Of a stretch of 64,000 nucleotides of DNA, positions 21,703 through 31,240 are shown piece after piece; positions within the stretch are counted from its first letter, which is position 1; every line of letters begins with the position of its first letter. The stretch lies in assembly GCA_018660505.1 (NCBI GenBank), contig JABJKE010000028.1, positions 45,067-109,066 of the forward strand. The letters run 5' to 3'. Made by a program: the position numbers and the translations under genes. The notes under the pieces are model-generated. The model was not told the origin of the DNA and searched no databases. It saw only the letters and a list, made by a program, of their open reading frames with translations. This stretch comes from Rhodobiaceae bacterium. GTDB lineage: Bacteria; Pseudomonadota; Alphaproteobacteria; RS24.

Positions 21703-24700
21703 CCGATTGCAAAGATTTTAACACGGCGAAAGGTGAATTTGGGTCGGCCTGTTTTTCGGCGCGGCGCGGCTTATGGCTGGCGCGCGCCTTAGGGGCGGCG
21801 GCAGGTGATTTGCGTTTGGCATTGTTTTTACGCCCGCCCTCAGCGCCCGTTTTGCTTTGCGGGTTGTGTTTTGCCCGAGCGGGTCGCCACAGGGTTACAA
21901 GTTTTGCGGCCTCTGGTTCGCTTGCTTTGGCACTTTCTTCTGCTTCTTCCGATGCGGTTTCTGCTGGGGCGACAGTTTCTGGAGCCGCACCTTCTGGAGC
22001 TGCTCCTTCTGGAGAGACATCTTCTGAAGAGATTGAGGCAGGTTTTTCTTCCCCCGCTTCAGCGGCCTCTGGCGCGATGGGCGCGGCTTCTGCCTCTAGC
22101 GATTGATAGCCGAGCGCGGTCAAAATTTCCGCCAAATCTTCGGCGCCACAGCCCATGATAGACATCATGGCTTCATTGGCTTCAAAGCCTTTGGTTTTTT
22201 GCGCTTTGCTTTGTTCCAGCGCAGGGCGGATGAGGTCGGCCAATCGCTCGAGCATATCGAGGCGAATGGCGCGGTTCTTGGTGGTGTAAAACCCAGCTGC
22301 GCGATACAGATGGAACGGCAATTTTTCGCGCGCGCAAGAGGTCAGCCCGGCGGCGGGAAGCAAGGCCAAGTCTTTGGCAATATCTCGCGGTGGTGTTTCC
22401 GATGCCTCTGGCGGCGTTGCGGCCTCACTGGATTGGCGCTCTAAAAGGCTCATCAAGGCCAAGAGGCGGGCCGGTGCGGGTTTTAGCAAAGCGGGCACAA
22501 ACACCGTGTAAAAGCCGAAGCGCACGCCTAATTTTCGCAAGCTGGCGCGCAAGGGCTGGTCTAATTTGGCCAAAATATCGGCCACATCGCGGCGCGGCAA
22601 ACTGCCTTTATGTTCCAGCAGTTGAAACGCGAGCCCGCGGGCTAGACCATCTAAGTCTTTCGCGGTTTCGAGTTTTTTCAAAGGCTCTAGGTCTTGCGCT
22701 ATTTTGGCGCGCACCCAATCGGTGAGGCGGGTCTCGGCGCGTTGGCGCGCCTCGCCCGTCAGCGCTTCATCGGCCAATAATTGCGCCGATGGGGTGAGAT
22801 AAGCCAGTTTATCGCTATCGCGCCCGAGATTAATTTGCAAGTGCCCGACGCATGCCGTCTGCCAAATAATCTCGCCGGTTTGCGTCAATGAAAACGCCGT
22901 GTCTTCGGCTTGGCCAATTTCTTGGGCGCGCGCGCGCAGCGCATCGCCCACGGCTTTTTCCACCGCGGCGCGTGCCGTGCCCGCTGGCACGCCTTTGAGG
23001 CGCGGGTCGCGCTCGACGTGCAGGCCGTTGAGCCGACCCATATATTCTTCGGCCACTAGAATGTCGCCATTGTCTTCAATATTCGCCACGATAACCTCTC
23101 GTCCGGCAAGCCGCCGCATTAGGGCAGATGTTTTGCGATCCACAAATTGCCCCATTAACTTATTATGCAGCGCATCCGATAGACGGTCTTCTACACTACG
23201 GCTGACCCCCTGCCAATGGGCAGGGTCGGCCAACCAATCATTGCGCTGAGCAATATAAGTCCAAGTGCGAATATGCGCCAGCCGCATCGATAGGGTTCCC
23301 AAGTCGCCATCCAAGCGGTCGCAACGCTCAATGCGCTCGCCCATCCAGCTTTCCGGAATAAGCCCATCGTCGCCACTTAAAAATCCAAACACTTCGCCGA
23401 TGAGCGCGCTATGTTCGCCGACCGTGGTTTTTCGAAAATCGGGGGTTTGCGCCACTTGCCACAAAAGCTCTAAAGCCGGATTGGCGCCAGAGCTATGCAA
23501 GCTGCCATCGCCCAATAAATCGAGCGTATCGGGGTCGCGGCTTAATAGTTTCATCGCTTGTTGGTCGTCGGCCGCGGGCGCGCGCATGAGGCCGGCCCGT
23601 GGCGCGGTTTTTTCTAGGCTTAACAAAAGCGCTTCGAGGCTCGAGAAATCGAGATTGGGATTGCGCCAGAACAGGCTTTTGACCGGCTCAAATTCATGGG
23701 TTTCGATTTGCTCAATTAAAGCCTCGTCAAAGGCTTCCATATCGCCGGTCACGCCAAAGCTTCCGTCTTGCGTATGGCGACCGGCGCGGCCCGCGATTTG
23801 AGCCAATTCGGCGGCGCTTAATTGGCGATGGCGACGGCCATCAAATTTGCGTCTCTGGGCAAAGGCCACATGGTCGACATCCATATTGAGCCCCATGCCA
23901 ATGGCATCTGTGGCGACCAGAAAATCGACCTCGCCCGATTGATACATTTCTACTTGCGCGTTTCTTGTGCGCGGGCTTAAGCCGCCCATCACCACGGCGG
24001 CGCCGCCGCGTTGTTGGCGAATAACCTCGGCGATTGCATATACATTATCGGCCGAAAAAGCCGCTACTGCGCTGCGTCTGGGCAGGCGCGATAATTTATG
24101 GCTGCCGCCCCAGCTAAGGCGCGAAAAGCGGCCGCGGCTTTCTATTTCGACTTTGCCGAGCAATTGGCGCAAAATCGGCGCCATGGTTTCGGCGCCCAAT
24201 AAAATCGTCTCGGCGGTGCCGCGCGCATGCAAAATGCGGTCGGTGAACACGTGGCCGCGCTCGGGGTCCGCCGCCAATTGGCATTCGTCGATGGCGATAA
24301 ATTCAACCTCGCGGCTAATCGGCATGGCTTCTGTGGTGCAAATGAAATAGCGCGCTTTGGGCGGAAGAATTTTCTCTTCGCCCGTGATTAAGGCCAAATC
24401 GGCTTTATGGACGTGGCCGAAGTCGCCGCGCAGGCAGCGGTCATAGACTTCGCGCGCCAAAAGCCGCAGCGGCAAGCCAATCATGCCGCTGCCATGGGCC
24501 AAGAGGCGTTCCATCGCAAGGTGGGTTTTACCAGTGTTGGTGGGCCCTAAAACAATACGCAAGTGGGGCTGAAAAGACAGGTTCGACATGAGGTCAACCA
24601 TGACCAAGCGCGCCCGTTTTTGCAAGCGCGGCGCCTCAAATTCTCGTGATTCGCTATTTAGGGCTGTGGACGAATCGGTTTTGGCCAAACCGCATGAACA

Positions 24701-24712
24701 GGGGGCGAACAT
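21689..24712 (-). CDS. SUV3-like (MgpS-type) superfamily 2 RNA/DNA helicase
   Basis: The N-terminal half is a superfamily 2 helicase related to the mitochondrial degradosome helicase SUV3. Motifs are in order: LGPTNTGKTHLA (Walker A), IAIDECQLAADPERGH (motif II), VATDAIGMGLNMDVDHV (motif V) and QIAGRAGRH (motif VI). The middle region (about 350-830) is the family C-terminal accessory part. The last 150 residues are first acidic and alanine-rich (repeats such as PEGAAPEGAAPE) and then strongly basic (KNNAKRKSPAAAPKARASHKPRR), ending in DPNSPFAVLKSL. Alphaproteobacterial relatives have been tied to extracellular matrix and cell-surface phenotypes and are presumed to remodel RNA. ATGs at 24601 and 24589 are credible alternative starts. 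Confidence 0.88.
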   Translation of the reverse strand: MFAPCSCGLAKTDSSTALNSESREFEAPRLQKRARLVMVDLMSNLSFQPHLRIVLGPTNTGKTHLAMERLLAHGSGMIGLPLRLLAREVYDRCLRGDFGHVHKADLALITGEEKILPPKARYFICTTEAMPISREVEFIAIDECQLAADPERGHVFTDRILHARGTAETILLGAETMAPILRQLLGKVEIESRGRFSRLSWGGSHKLSRLPRRSAVAAFSADNVYAIAEVIRQQRGGAAVVMGGLSPRTRNAQVEMYQSGEVDFLVATDAIGMGLNMDVDHVAFAQRRKFDGRRHRQLSAAELAQIAGRAGRHTQDGSFGVTGDMEAFDEALIEQIETHEFEPVKSLFWRNPNLDFSSLEALLLSLEKTAPRAGLMRAPAADDQQAMKLLSRDPDTLDLLGDGSLHSSGANPALELLWQVAQTPDFRKTTVGEHSALIGEVFGFLSGDDGLIPESWMGERIERCDRLDGDLGTLSMRLAHIRTWTYIAQRNDWLADPAHWQGVSRSVEDRLSDALHNKLMGQFVDRKTSALMRRLAGREVIVANIEDNGDILVAEEYMGRLNGLHVERDPRLKGVPAGTARAAVEKAVGDALRARAQEIGQAEDTAFSLTQTGEIIWQTACVGHLQINLGRDSDKLAYLTPSAQLLADEALTGEARQRAETRLTDWVRAKIAQDLEPLKKLETAKDLDGLARGLAFQLLEHKGSLPRRDVADILAKLDQPLRASLRKLGVRFGFYTVFVPALLKPAPARLLALMSLLERQSSEAATPPEASETPPRDIAKDLALLPAAGLTSCAREKLPFHLYRAAGFYTTKNRAIRLDMLERLADLIRPALEQSKAQKTKGFEANEAMMSIMGCGAEDLAEILTALGYQSLEAEAAPIAPEAAEAGEEKPASISSEDVSPEGAAPEGAAPETVAPAETASEEAEESAKASEPEAAKLVTLWRPARAKHNPQSKTGAEGGRKNNAKRKSPAAAPKARASHKPRRAEKQADPNSPFAVLKSLQSGGNE

Positions 24713-24904
24713 AGCGTGTCCGAATCACTACCATAGTAGCTTCCCCCTATCTGTTCACGCCTATATCTAGTGGGTACGCCTATCTCACCCTCGCAAAAGC
24801 GACAAAAGGGCGCGTTGGCCGCCAAGCGCCGATAAGAGGCTTGCCAGTTTGGGTTGGCTCAAGCATGATTTGGGCTTGTATTTCAGCCGCAGGGGAGACG
24901 CGCT

Positions 24905-26191
24905 ATGGATTATGAAATTCCGGAGGATATCCGCACCTATTTGGCGGCGCTCGATAAATTTATTGAAGCTGAGATTATGCCGCTGCAAATGCAGGACGAT
25001 AACAATCGGTTTTTTGACCATCGGCGCGAACACGCGCGCACCGATTGGGACAATAACGGTCTGCCGCGCCCCGAATGGGAAGAGCTGTTGCGCGAGATGC
25101 GCCGCCGGGCCGATAAGGCGGGGCATTTGCGCTTCGCCTTGCCGAAAGAATATGGCGGCGCCGATGGTTCTAATTTGGCCATGGCGGTTATTCGCGAGCA
25201 TTTGGCGGCCAAAGGGCTGGGACTGCATAATGATTTGCAGAACGAAAGTTCGATTGTCGGCAATATGCCGCAAGTTCTCATGTTTCGAGATTTTGGCACG
25301 CCCGAGCAGGCCGACACATTTATCAATGGCATGTTGGCGGGCACGCATCGCATCTGCTTTGGCCTGACCGAAGCGGCGCACGGCTCTGACGCCACATGGA
25401 TGGAAACCCGCGGCGTGCGCGAAACCCGCGATGGCGTCGATGGCTGGCTCATCAATGGTGAAAAAATGTGGACCACGGGCATGCATGTGGCCAGCCATGT
25501 GATGGTGTTTGCCCGCACCTCTGGCGAGGATGGCGCGGCGCGCGGCATCACCTGCTTTTTGGTGCCCGCCGATGACCCGGGCGTGAAAATCGAAGAATAT
25601 ATGTGGACTTTCAACATGCCGACCGACCATCCGCGGGTCTCGTTTACCAATATTTGGGTGCCCGAAAGCGCGATATTTGGCGCCCCCGATAATGGCTTGG
25701 CTTTGGCGCAGCATTTTGTCCATGAAAACCGCATTCGCCAGGCCGCCAGCGGCGTCGGCGCGGCGCAATATTGCATTAATGAAAGCGTGGCTTACGCCAA
25801 AAAACGCGCGCCCTTTGGCAAGCCCCTGGCGACCAATCAAGCCATCCAGTTTCCGCTGACCGAGCTGCATACGGAAAATGAAATGATCCGTAATTTGGTT
25901 TATAAAACGGCGGCGCAAATGGATACGATGAGCAAGCCTGAAGTGGCCATCCATTTGTCTGATAAAGTGTCGATGTGTAATTATCGCGCCAATCGCTTGG
26001 TCTGCGAGGCCGCCGATCAAGCCATTCAAACCCATGGCGGACTTGGCTATTCGCGCCATATGCCGTTTGAGCATATTTACCGCCATCACCGGCGCTATCG
26101 CATTACCGAGGGCTCGGAAGAGATACAAATCCGCAAAGTGGCGGCGCATTTATTTGGCTTTATTCAGCCGGGTAAGGAAAAAAAATCATGA
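24905..26191 (+). CDS. Acyl-CoA dehydrogenase (ACAD10/11-like)
   Basis: The 428-residue flavoenzyme has the acyl-CoA dehydrogenase fold. It shows CFGLTEAAHGSDATWMET (FAD-binding loop), WLINGEKMWTTGMHVASH, ASGVGAAQYCINESVAYAKKR, and IQTHGGLGYSRHMPFEHIYR near the C-terminus, followed by ITEGSEEIQI. It oxidises the alpha-beta bond of an acyl-CoA and passes electrons to electron-transfer flavoprotein. The sequence is closer to the ACAD10/11 type, acting on long or branched chains, than to FadE or Mcd; the substrate is uncertain. The start follows GGGGAG. Its stop overlaps the start of the thioesterase gene by 4 nt, suggesting the two work on the same acyl-CoA pool. Confidence 0.9.
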   Translation: MDYEIPEDIRTYLAALDKFIEAEIMPLQMQDDNNRFFDHRREHARTDWDNNGLPRPEWEELLREMRRRADKAGHLRFALPKEYGGADGSNLAMAVIREHLAAKGLGLHNDLQNESSIVGNMPQVLMFRDFGTPEQADTFINGMLAGTHRICFGLTEAAHGSDATWMETRGVRETRDGVDGWLINGEKMWTTGMHVASHVMVFARTSGEDGAARGITCFLVPADDPGVKIEEYMWTFNMPTDHPRVSFTNIWVPESAIFGAPDNGLALAQHFVHENRIRQAASGVGAAQYCINESVAYAKKRAPFGKPLATNQAIQFPLTELHTENEMIRNLVYKTAAQMDTMSKPEVAIHLSDKVSMCNYRANRLVCEAADQAIQTHGGLGYSRHMPFEHIYRHHRRYRITEGSEEIQIRKVAAHLFGFIQPGKEKKS

Positions 26192-26664
26192 GCCGTCCCG
26201 ATGGCTGGCACGAGCTAGACTTCGATGGCATGTTTGACCATTTAGACACGCATTTTACGCAACATATCGGGCCGATTTATATTCGCGACTTGCCAGAGCA
26301 GGGCGGGCGCCAGCTTGGCTTTGAGGTGCAGCCGCATATGTGTAATCCGGTTGGCATCTGCCATGGCGGCATGTTGATGAGCGTGATGGATGTGGGATTG
26401 GCGTTTATTTTGCACAATCATCTCGGCCAGCATTCTTTCACGCCCTCGGTTAGCTTTAATTTCGATTTTCTGGCGCCGGGTCAATTGGGCGATTTTTTAA
26501 TCTGCGAAGGCACTTGCACGCGGGCCACCAAAAGCACGGGGTTTGTTAACGGTCACTTGCTGGGCAAAGACGGGCCGGTGATAACGGGAAGCGGAATTTT
26601 TAAAATCACCCAAACGGTCTTGGGTAAAAACCACACGGCCAAAGCGGGCGCGGGGAAAGTTTAA
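26188..26664 (+). CDS. PaaI-family hotdog thioesterase
   Basis: This 158-residue protein has the single hotdog fold with the PaaI-type signature CNPVGICHGGMLMSVMDVGLAF, where the long helix is flanked by the catalytic region, and FTPSVSFNFDFLAPGQLGD in the second half. Family members hydrolyse acyl- or aryl-CoA thioesters to protect the CoA pool. It overlaps the upstream acyl-CoA dehydrogenase by 4 nt (ATGA), implying translational coupling and a shared substrate class. A hairpin with a T run directly after the stop probably ends transcription and overlaps the rpmB promoter. The exact substrate is unknown. Confidence 0.88.
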   Translation: MSRPDGWHELDFDGMFDHLDTHFTQHIGPIYIRDLPEQGGRQLGFEVQPHMCNPVGICHGGMLMSVMDVGLAFILHNHLGQHSFTPSVSFNFDFLAPGQLGDFLICEGTCTRATKSTGFVNGHLLGKDGPVITGSGIFKITQTVLGKNHTAKAGAGKV

Positions 26665-26674
26665 GCGTCGGGTG

Positions 26675-26703
26675 AAAACCGCTTGACGCAAAGCGGCGGT
26701 TTT
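26675..26703 (+). terminator. Hairpin after the thioesterase gene, overlapping the rpmB promoter
   Basis: AAAACCGC at 26675-26682 pairs perfectly with GCGGTTTT at 26696-26703 across a 13-nt loop, and the 3' arm ends in a T run. The -35 box of the rpmB promoter lies inside the loop. Confidence 0.55.
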
Positions 26704-26711
26704 TCTATATC
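26683..26711 (+). promoter_or_regulatory. Candidate rpmB promoter
   Basis: TTGACG and TATATC are separated by exactly 17 bp, about 76 bp upstream of the rpmB start codon. The match to the housekeeping consensus is good. Confidence 0.7.
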
Positions 26712-26787
26712 TTCATCACCTTAATGACAGAAAACAAAGAAAACAGAGCCTAGCTCTCGTTTGAACCGAAATAAATAGGAGTGACCG

Positions 26788-27069
26788 ATGTCACGTGTAT
26801 GCGAATTGACTGGCAAATCTGTAATGAGTGGCAACAATGTGAGCCATGCTATGAACCGTACGCGTCGTCGTTTTCTGCCGAACCTGCAGCAATGCAGCCT
26901 GCCAAGTGAAACGCTTGGCCGCGCGTTGAAACTTCGTATCTCGGCCAGAGCTTTGCGCTCGGTAGAGCATATCGGCGGTATCGATGCGTTTTTGCTGAAA
27001 GCCAAAGACGCGCAATTGTCGTCGCGCGCTTTGAAGCTGAAAAAGCTGGTAAACGCTAAATCAGCCTAA
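26788..27069 (+). CDS. rpmB: 50S ribosomal protein L28
   Basis: The 93-residue basic protein starts with [33 protein letters not shown], the conserved L28 sequence in which the first cysteine and the SHAMNRT block are diagnostic (motif partly quoted). The C-terminal [11 protein letters not shown] is also typical. L28 is a component of the large ribosomal subunit. Only one of the zinc-site cysteines of some L28 forms is present, so this is a zinc-free version. The gene is monocistronic: a promoter lies 76 bp upstream and a hairpin starts at the stop codon. Convergent cobT follows. Confidence 0.97.
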   Translation: MSRVCELTGKSVMSGNNVSHAMNRTRRRFLPNLQQCSLPSETLGRALKLRISARALRSVEHIGGIDAFLLKAKDAQLSSRALKLKKLVNAKSA

Positions 27070-27085
27070 ATCCGCTTTCGGATTT
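27068..27085. terminator. Short terminator-like hairpin between rpmB and cobT
   Basis: AAATCCG and CGGATTT form a 7-bp stem with a CTTT loop, starting at the rpmB stop codon and followed by TTAT. It could serve both convergent genes. Confidence 0.6.
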
Positions 27086-27102
27086 TATCTATCCTTTGTC
27101 TT

Positions 27103-29070
27103 TTAACTGGTGCTGGCGCCCCGCACAGGCACGGCGCTTGTGCGCACGCCAGCGCGCCGATGGCTCGCCCCGCCGCCGCCACCGCCCGATGGCGTGGGTT
27201 TGGAACCGGCTTTGAGCGCGCCCGTGTTCATACCTTTTTCGCGCTTTGCCTCGCCATCATTCTCATCGAATAATTCCGCCAATTTATCGGTCATCGCACC
27301 GCCCAATTGCTCGGCATCCACAATGGTGACCGCGCGGCGATAATAGCGCGTGACTTCATGGCCAATGCCAATGGCGATAAGCTCAACCGGCGATTGGGTT
27401 TCAATGTCTTCGATGACATTGCGCAAATGTTTCTCTAGATAATTGCCTGCGTTGACGCTCAAGGTGGAATCATCGACCGGCGCGCCATCGGAGATGACCA
27501 TTAAAATGCGGCGTTGTTCGGGCCGTGCCAACAGGCGGTTGTGCGCCCAAATCAGCGCTTCGCCATCAATGTTTTCTTTCAGCAGACCTTCGCGCATCAT
27601 CAGCCCAAGGTTTTTGCGGGCGCGACGCCACGGCGCATCGGCGCCTTTGTAGATAATATGGCGTAAATCGTTCAACCGACCCGGATGGCTCGGCTTGCCT
27701 TGGCTCATCCAAACTTCGCGCGATTGGCCGCCTTTCCAGGCGCGTGTGGTAAAGCCCAAAATCTCGGTCTTCACATTGCAGCGCTCTAGCGTGCGCGCCA
27801 GAATATCGGCGCACATGGCAGCCACGGTGATGGGCCGTCCGCGCATCGAGCCAGAATTGTCGATAAGCAGCGTCACCACAGTGTCGCGAAACTTTGTGTC
27901 GCTTTCCATTTTAAAAGACAAAGGCTGCATCGGGTCCATGATAATGCGCGAGAGCCGCGCCGGATCGAGATAGCCTTCCTCTAGGTCAAATTCCCAGGTG
28001 CGGTTTTGCTTGGCCTGCAAACGGCGTTGCAGCCGATTGGCGAGGCGAGCAACGACGCCCTGCATTTGTTGCAATTGCTGGTCGAGATAGGCGCGCAAGC
28101 GGTCGAGCTCTTCTTGGTCGCATAGCTCTTCGGCCTCAATGGTCTCATCGAACTTGCTGGTATAAATCGTATAGGCAGATTTTTCTGGGTTCAGCTCGCC
28201 GTCGGGCGCATAGGGGTCAGCCGCTTCGCCAGCTTCCTCGCCTTCGCCATCGCCTTCGACTTCCTCGCCTTCCATCTGGACGGTTTGTTCGTCGCCTTCT
28301 TCCATGGCTTCATCGCCGATTTCCATATCGTCGGCCGACATGCCTTCTTGGCCTTCGGCTTGACCGCCTTCGCCGTCTTGCTCGCCGTCCTCGCCGTCTT
28401 CGCCATCGCCGTCTTCGCCGTCGCCTTCTTCGTTTTCGCCCGTGGCTTGCATCAGCTCTAGGTCGACGAGAATATCTCGGGTCAATTCGCCAAAGGCGCG
28501 TTGGTCTTCGATAACCGCTTCTAGCCCATCAATTTTATCGCCGACGCGGCTCTCCACCCAATCGCGCCAAGCGGACACCATGCCGGTGGCGGAAGGCGGG
28601 GGCGCGAGACCGGTTAATTGCTCGCGCACCATAAAGCCCAGCGCTTCTTCGAGCGGGGCGGTTTCGCGCGTATTGGCTTCTTGCAAACCCAGTTTTTGGC
28701 ACCGCTGCTCGTGCATCGCATCGATATTTTGCCCGATGCCAGCCATGGCGCGCGCGCCGATAGCCTCGCACCGCGCCGTTTCGGCGGCATCAAACACGGC
28801 TCTGGCATCGGTTTCACTAGGCGCCATATCGAGCGATAAAGCGGCATCATTATGGGCTAAGTGCAGGGCAAAACTATCCGATTGGCCGCGCACATTTTGC
28901 ACGTCTTCCGGGTCTAAATCCCGCGTCGGTTGCGGCAAGCGCGCTTTCAAACCAGCCAAAACGGGTTTTTCCGAGCCGAAGCTGACCGATAGCTCTGCCT
29001 CTTCGGCAATCGAGCGCATGGTCTGCGTCAGGGCGCGTTTAAATTCTTCAACCGGTGATTTTTCGCTCAT
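27103..29070 (-). CDS. cobT: Cobaltochelatase subunit CobT (VWA protein)
   Basis: CobT is the VWA-domain subunit of the CobS-CobT AAA+/VWA complex which, with CobN, inserts cobalt into hydrogenobyrinic acid diamide in aerobic B12 synthesis. The N-terminal 200 residues are helical ([21 protein letters not shown]). The middle, about 215-290, is a very acidic glycine/glutamate/aspartate tract ([16 protein letters not shown]). The C-terminal VWA domain has the metal-ion site [16 protein letters not shown] near residue 402. The tail is rich in glycine and serine. It is separated by 20 nt from cobS upstream. In many alphaproteobacteria cobST lies here, away from cobN; other roles are possible but untested. 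Confidence 0.93.
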   Translation of the reverse strand: MSEKSPVEEFKRALTQTMRSIAEEAELSVSFGSEKPVLAGLKARLPQPTRDLDPEDVQNVRGQSDSFALHLAHNDAALSLDMAPSETDARAVFDAAETARCEAIGARAMAGIGQNIDAMHEQRCQKLGLQEANTRETAPLEEALGFMVREQLTGLAPPPSATGMVSAWRDWVESRVGDKIDGLEAVIEDQRAFGELTRDILVDLELMQATGENEEGDGEDGDGEDGEDGEQDGEGGQAEGQEGMSADDMEIGDEAMEEGDEQTVQMEGEEVEGDGEGEEAGEAADPYAPDGELNPEKSAYTIYTSKFDETIEAEELCDQEELDRLRAYLDQQLQQMQGVVARLANRLQRRLQAKQNRTWEFDLEEGYLDPARLSRIIMDPMQPLSFKMESDTKFRDTVVTLLIDNSGSMRGRPITVAAMCADILARTLERCNVKTEILGFTTRAWKGGQSREVWMSQGKPSHPGRLNDLRHIIYKGADAPWRRARKNLGLMMREGLLKENIDGEALIWAHNRLLARPEQRRILMVISDGAPVDDSTLSVNAGNYLEKHLRNVIEDIETQSPVELIAIGIGHEVTRYYRRAVTIVDAEQLGGAMTDKLAELFDENDGEAKREKGMNTGALKAGSKPTPSGGGGGGASHRRAGVRTSAVPVRGASTS

Positions 29071-29090
29071 CGCGTTTTCCCCAGGCGGGC

Positions 29091-30104
29091 CTAATTGCCG
29101 GCCAGAACTGAAATCGCCTCTTGCGGCAAGTCATCACCAAAGCAACGCTGATAAAATTCCGCAACCGTCGGGCGTTCCAATTCATCGCATTTGTTCAAAA
29201 ACGTCAGCTGGAAAGCCAGTGCGATATCTTGGCCGAGAATATTGGCGTTTTCAGCCCATGTCAGCACTGTGCGGGGGCTCATCAAAGTCGAGATATCGCC
29301 GTTGACGAAAGACGCGCGGGTTAAATCCGCCACGCGCACCATCGCCGCGATTTTCTCGCGCCCTTCCGCCCCGTCAAAGCCGGGCGCTTTGGCGTGCACA
29401 ATATCGGTTTCGCGCTCATGCGGCAGATAGTTAAGCGTGGTGACAATATTCCAACGGTCCATTTGGCCTTGGTTAATTTGTTGCGTGCCATGATACAGAC
29501 CCGAGGTATCGCCCAAACCAATGGTATTGGTGGTGGCGAACAGACGGAAATTTGGGTTCGGGCGAATGACTTTATTTTGGTCGAGCAAGGTTAATTTACC
29601 AGCCACTTCCAAAACGCGCTGGATGACAAACATCACGTCGGGACGCCCTGCATCATATTCGTCAAACACCAAAGCGACGGGGTTTTGCAAAGCCCAAGGC
29701 AAGATGCCTTGTTGAAATTCGGTCACTTGCTTGCCGTCTTTTAAAACAATCGCGTCTTTGCCGACAAGGTCGATGCGGCTGACGTGGCTGTCGAGGTTGA
29801 CCCGCACGCATGGCCAGTTCAGCCTTGCGGCCACTTGTTCGATATGGGTCGATTTGCCCGTGCCGTGATAGCCTTGCACCATGACCCGGCGATTATGGGC
29901 AAAACCTGCCAGCAAAGCCAAAGTGGTTTGTTTGTCGAAGAGATAATTTTCATCGTTCTCGGGCACATGTTCGCTGCGCTCTTGGAAAGCCGGCACTTGC
30001 ATGTCTAGGTCAATGCCGAACACGTCGCGCGCGTTGACCGTCGTGTCTGGCGCGTCTGGCATAGACGCGTTAGGGGCGATATTATCTTGTGCCGAATTAC
30101 TCAT
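29091..30104 (-). CDS. cobS: Cobaltochelatase subunit CobS (MoxR-type AAA+ ATPase)
   Basis: The 337-residue protein is a MoxR-family AAA+ ATPase. Walker A is [15 protein letters not shown] and Walker B is [14 protein letters not shown]. The sensor 1 region is [20 protein letters not shown], and the helix-2 insert [13 protein letters not shown] is typical of CobS. It forms the ATPase ring that, with CobT, drives cobalt insertion by CobN in aerobic cobalamin biosynthesis. It lies 20 nt upstream of cobT and 61 nt downstream of a J-domain gene, all in the same direction. The length matches the family (about 330). Confidence 0.94.
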   Translation of the reverse strand: MSNSAQDNIAPNASMPDAPDTTVNARDVFGIDLDMQVPAFQERSEHVPENDENYLFDKQTTLALLAGFAHNRRVMVQGYHGTGKSTHIEQVAARLNWPCVRVNLDSHVSRIDLVGKDAIVLKDGKQVTEFQQGILPWALQNPVALVFDEYDAGRPDVMFVIQRVLEVAGKLTLLDQNKVIRPNPNFRLFATTNTIGLGDTSGLYHGTQQINQGQMDRWNIVTTLNYLPHERETDIVHAKAPGFDGAEGREKIAAMVRVADLTRASFVNGDISTLMSPRTVLTWAENANILGQDIALAFQLTFLNKCDELERPTVAEFYQRCFGDDLPQEAISVLAGN

Positions 30105-30165
30105 GGAAATCTCCGAAAATTCTTAGTCTCAACAATGTGGGATTAGGGGTAGCAGATAGGGTCGA

Positions 30166-30768
30166 TTAGCAAAAGCCTGACGCTTTTAAATAATCATGCG
30201 CTTGAATGACGCTTTGCAATTGCTCTTCATGGGTGCGCTGGCCGCCATTGGCGTCTGGGTGATATTGTTTCACCAGAGCTTTATAGCGTTTGCGCACATC
30301 TTCTGGCTTGGCATGGGTTGGCAGTTCCAACACGCTTAGGGCGCGCTCTTGGCCAGAGGTGACTTTCGAGGCGCGTTTTTTCTCTTTGGCGCCATTGCCT
30401 TCATGCGACATCAGCTCGAGCGGGTCATGGAATTGCCAATCTTCGGCCTTTGTGCCGCGCGCGCGCCTTGTGCCCATCGACCATGTGGGGCGATGACCGG
30501 TTCGGGCGGCGCGGCGGAAGCTTTCCGAATCTTCTTCCGACATGCCTTCGAAATAATTGAAGCTGCGATTATATTGCTTCACATGCGCGAAGCAAAAATT
30601 ACGATGTTTGGCCTCGCCATCGCTTTCGCGCGCGCCGACGGGGGCCGGATAGCCAGCCTCTTCTTTGCAATCGGGCCAATCGCAAGCGATTTTTTTAGAC
30701 ACTTGCACGCGCTTGTCATTCTTGCGCGAGGCGCGGATACTATCAAAATATTTCGAGTTCAAGTTCAT
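30166..30768 (-). CDS. J-domain (DnaJ-type) co-chaperone-like protein
   Basis: The 200-residue protein carries a J domain at its C-terminus. LSVLELPTHAKPEDVRKRYKALVKQYHPDANGG (motif partly quoted) includes the invariant HPD tripeptide that stimulates DnaK ATPase. The N-terminal 130 residues contain paired cysteines, in KIACDWPDCKEEAGYPAP and NFCFAHVKQYN, that may bind zinc, and an aromatic linker. This layout is the alphaproteobacterial J protein found next to cobS and bolA. Clients are unknown; it may assist assembly of the CobST complex or iron-sulfur proteins, but that is inference from position. It is transcribed leftward and is divergent from bolA. Confidence 0.88.
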   Translation of the reverse strand: MNLNSKYFDSIRASRKNDKRVQVSKKIACDWPDCKEEAGYPAPVGARESDGEAKHRNFCFAHVKQYNRSFNYFEGMSEEDSESFRRAARTGHRPTWSMGTRRARGTKAEDWQFHDPLELMSHEGNGAKEKKRASKVTSGQERALSVLELPTHAKPEDVRKRYKALVKQYHPDANGGQRTHEEQLQSVIQAHDYLKASGFC

Positions 30769-30937
30769 GAACAGTCCAACTATGGTTTGTTACGACGCCA
30801 AGACTATAGCAAAATTTGTCGCTAGACTCGCCCCGTTTGTGAAAACGCGATAAAAAGTGGTAAGACGCCATATATGTCGACCCATCTAAAAGCCAAACAA
30901 CGCCTGTTTCGTAGCCCCCATATTTAGAGACCTGACG

Positions 30938-31240
30938 ATGATACGCAAGACTATAGAAGAAAAATTAACCAAAGCCTATGCCCCAAACCATTTGGAGGTT
31001 CTTGACGAGTCGCATTTGCATGCCGGTCATGCGGGCGTGGCGCCAACCGCTGACGGGCAATCGGGCGAGACGCATTTTCGGGTGCGTATGGTCAGCGAAA
31101 AATTCGCCGGCATGGCCCGCCTGCAACGCCAACGCGGTGTTATGGAGGTGTTAAAGGCCGAGCTAGACAGCCAAGTGCATGCGCTGGCGCTGAAATTGAA
31201 ATCCCCCGAGGAAGCCGCGCGCGCACGCCAAGAGGGTTAA
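30938..31240 (+). CDS. bolA: BolA family protein
   Basis: The 100-residue protein has the BolA fold, a KH-like alpha/beta domain. Characteristic features are an N-terminal helix (TIEEKLTKAYAPNHLEV), the ESHLHAGH stretch with conserved histidines that can ligate a [2Fe-2S] cluster shared with a monothiol glutaredoxin, the strand ETHFRVRMVSEKF, and the RQRGVMEVLKAEL helix. BolA proteins act in iron-sulfur cluster trafficking and, in some bacteria, as stress regulators of morphology. The gene is divergent from the J-domain gene. Its stop overlaps the stop of the convergent corC-like gene by 4 nt. Confidence 0.94.
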   Translation: MIRKTIEEKLTKAYAPNHLEVLDESHLHAGHAGVAPTADGQSGETHFRVRMVSEKFAGMARLQRQRGVMEVLKAELDSQVHALALKLKSPEEAARARQEG

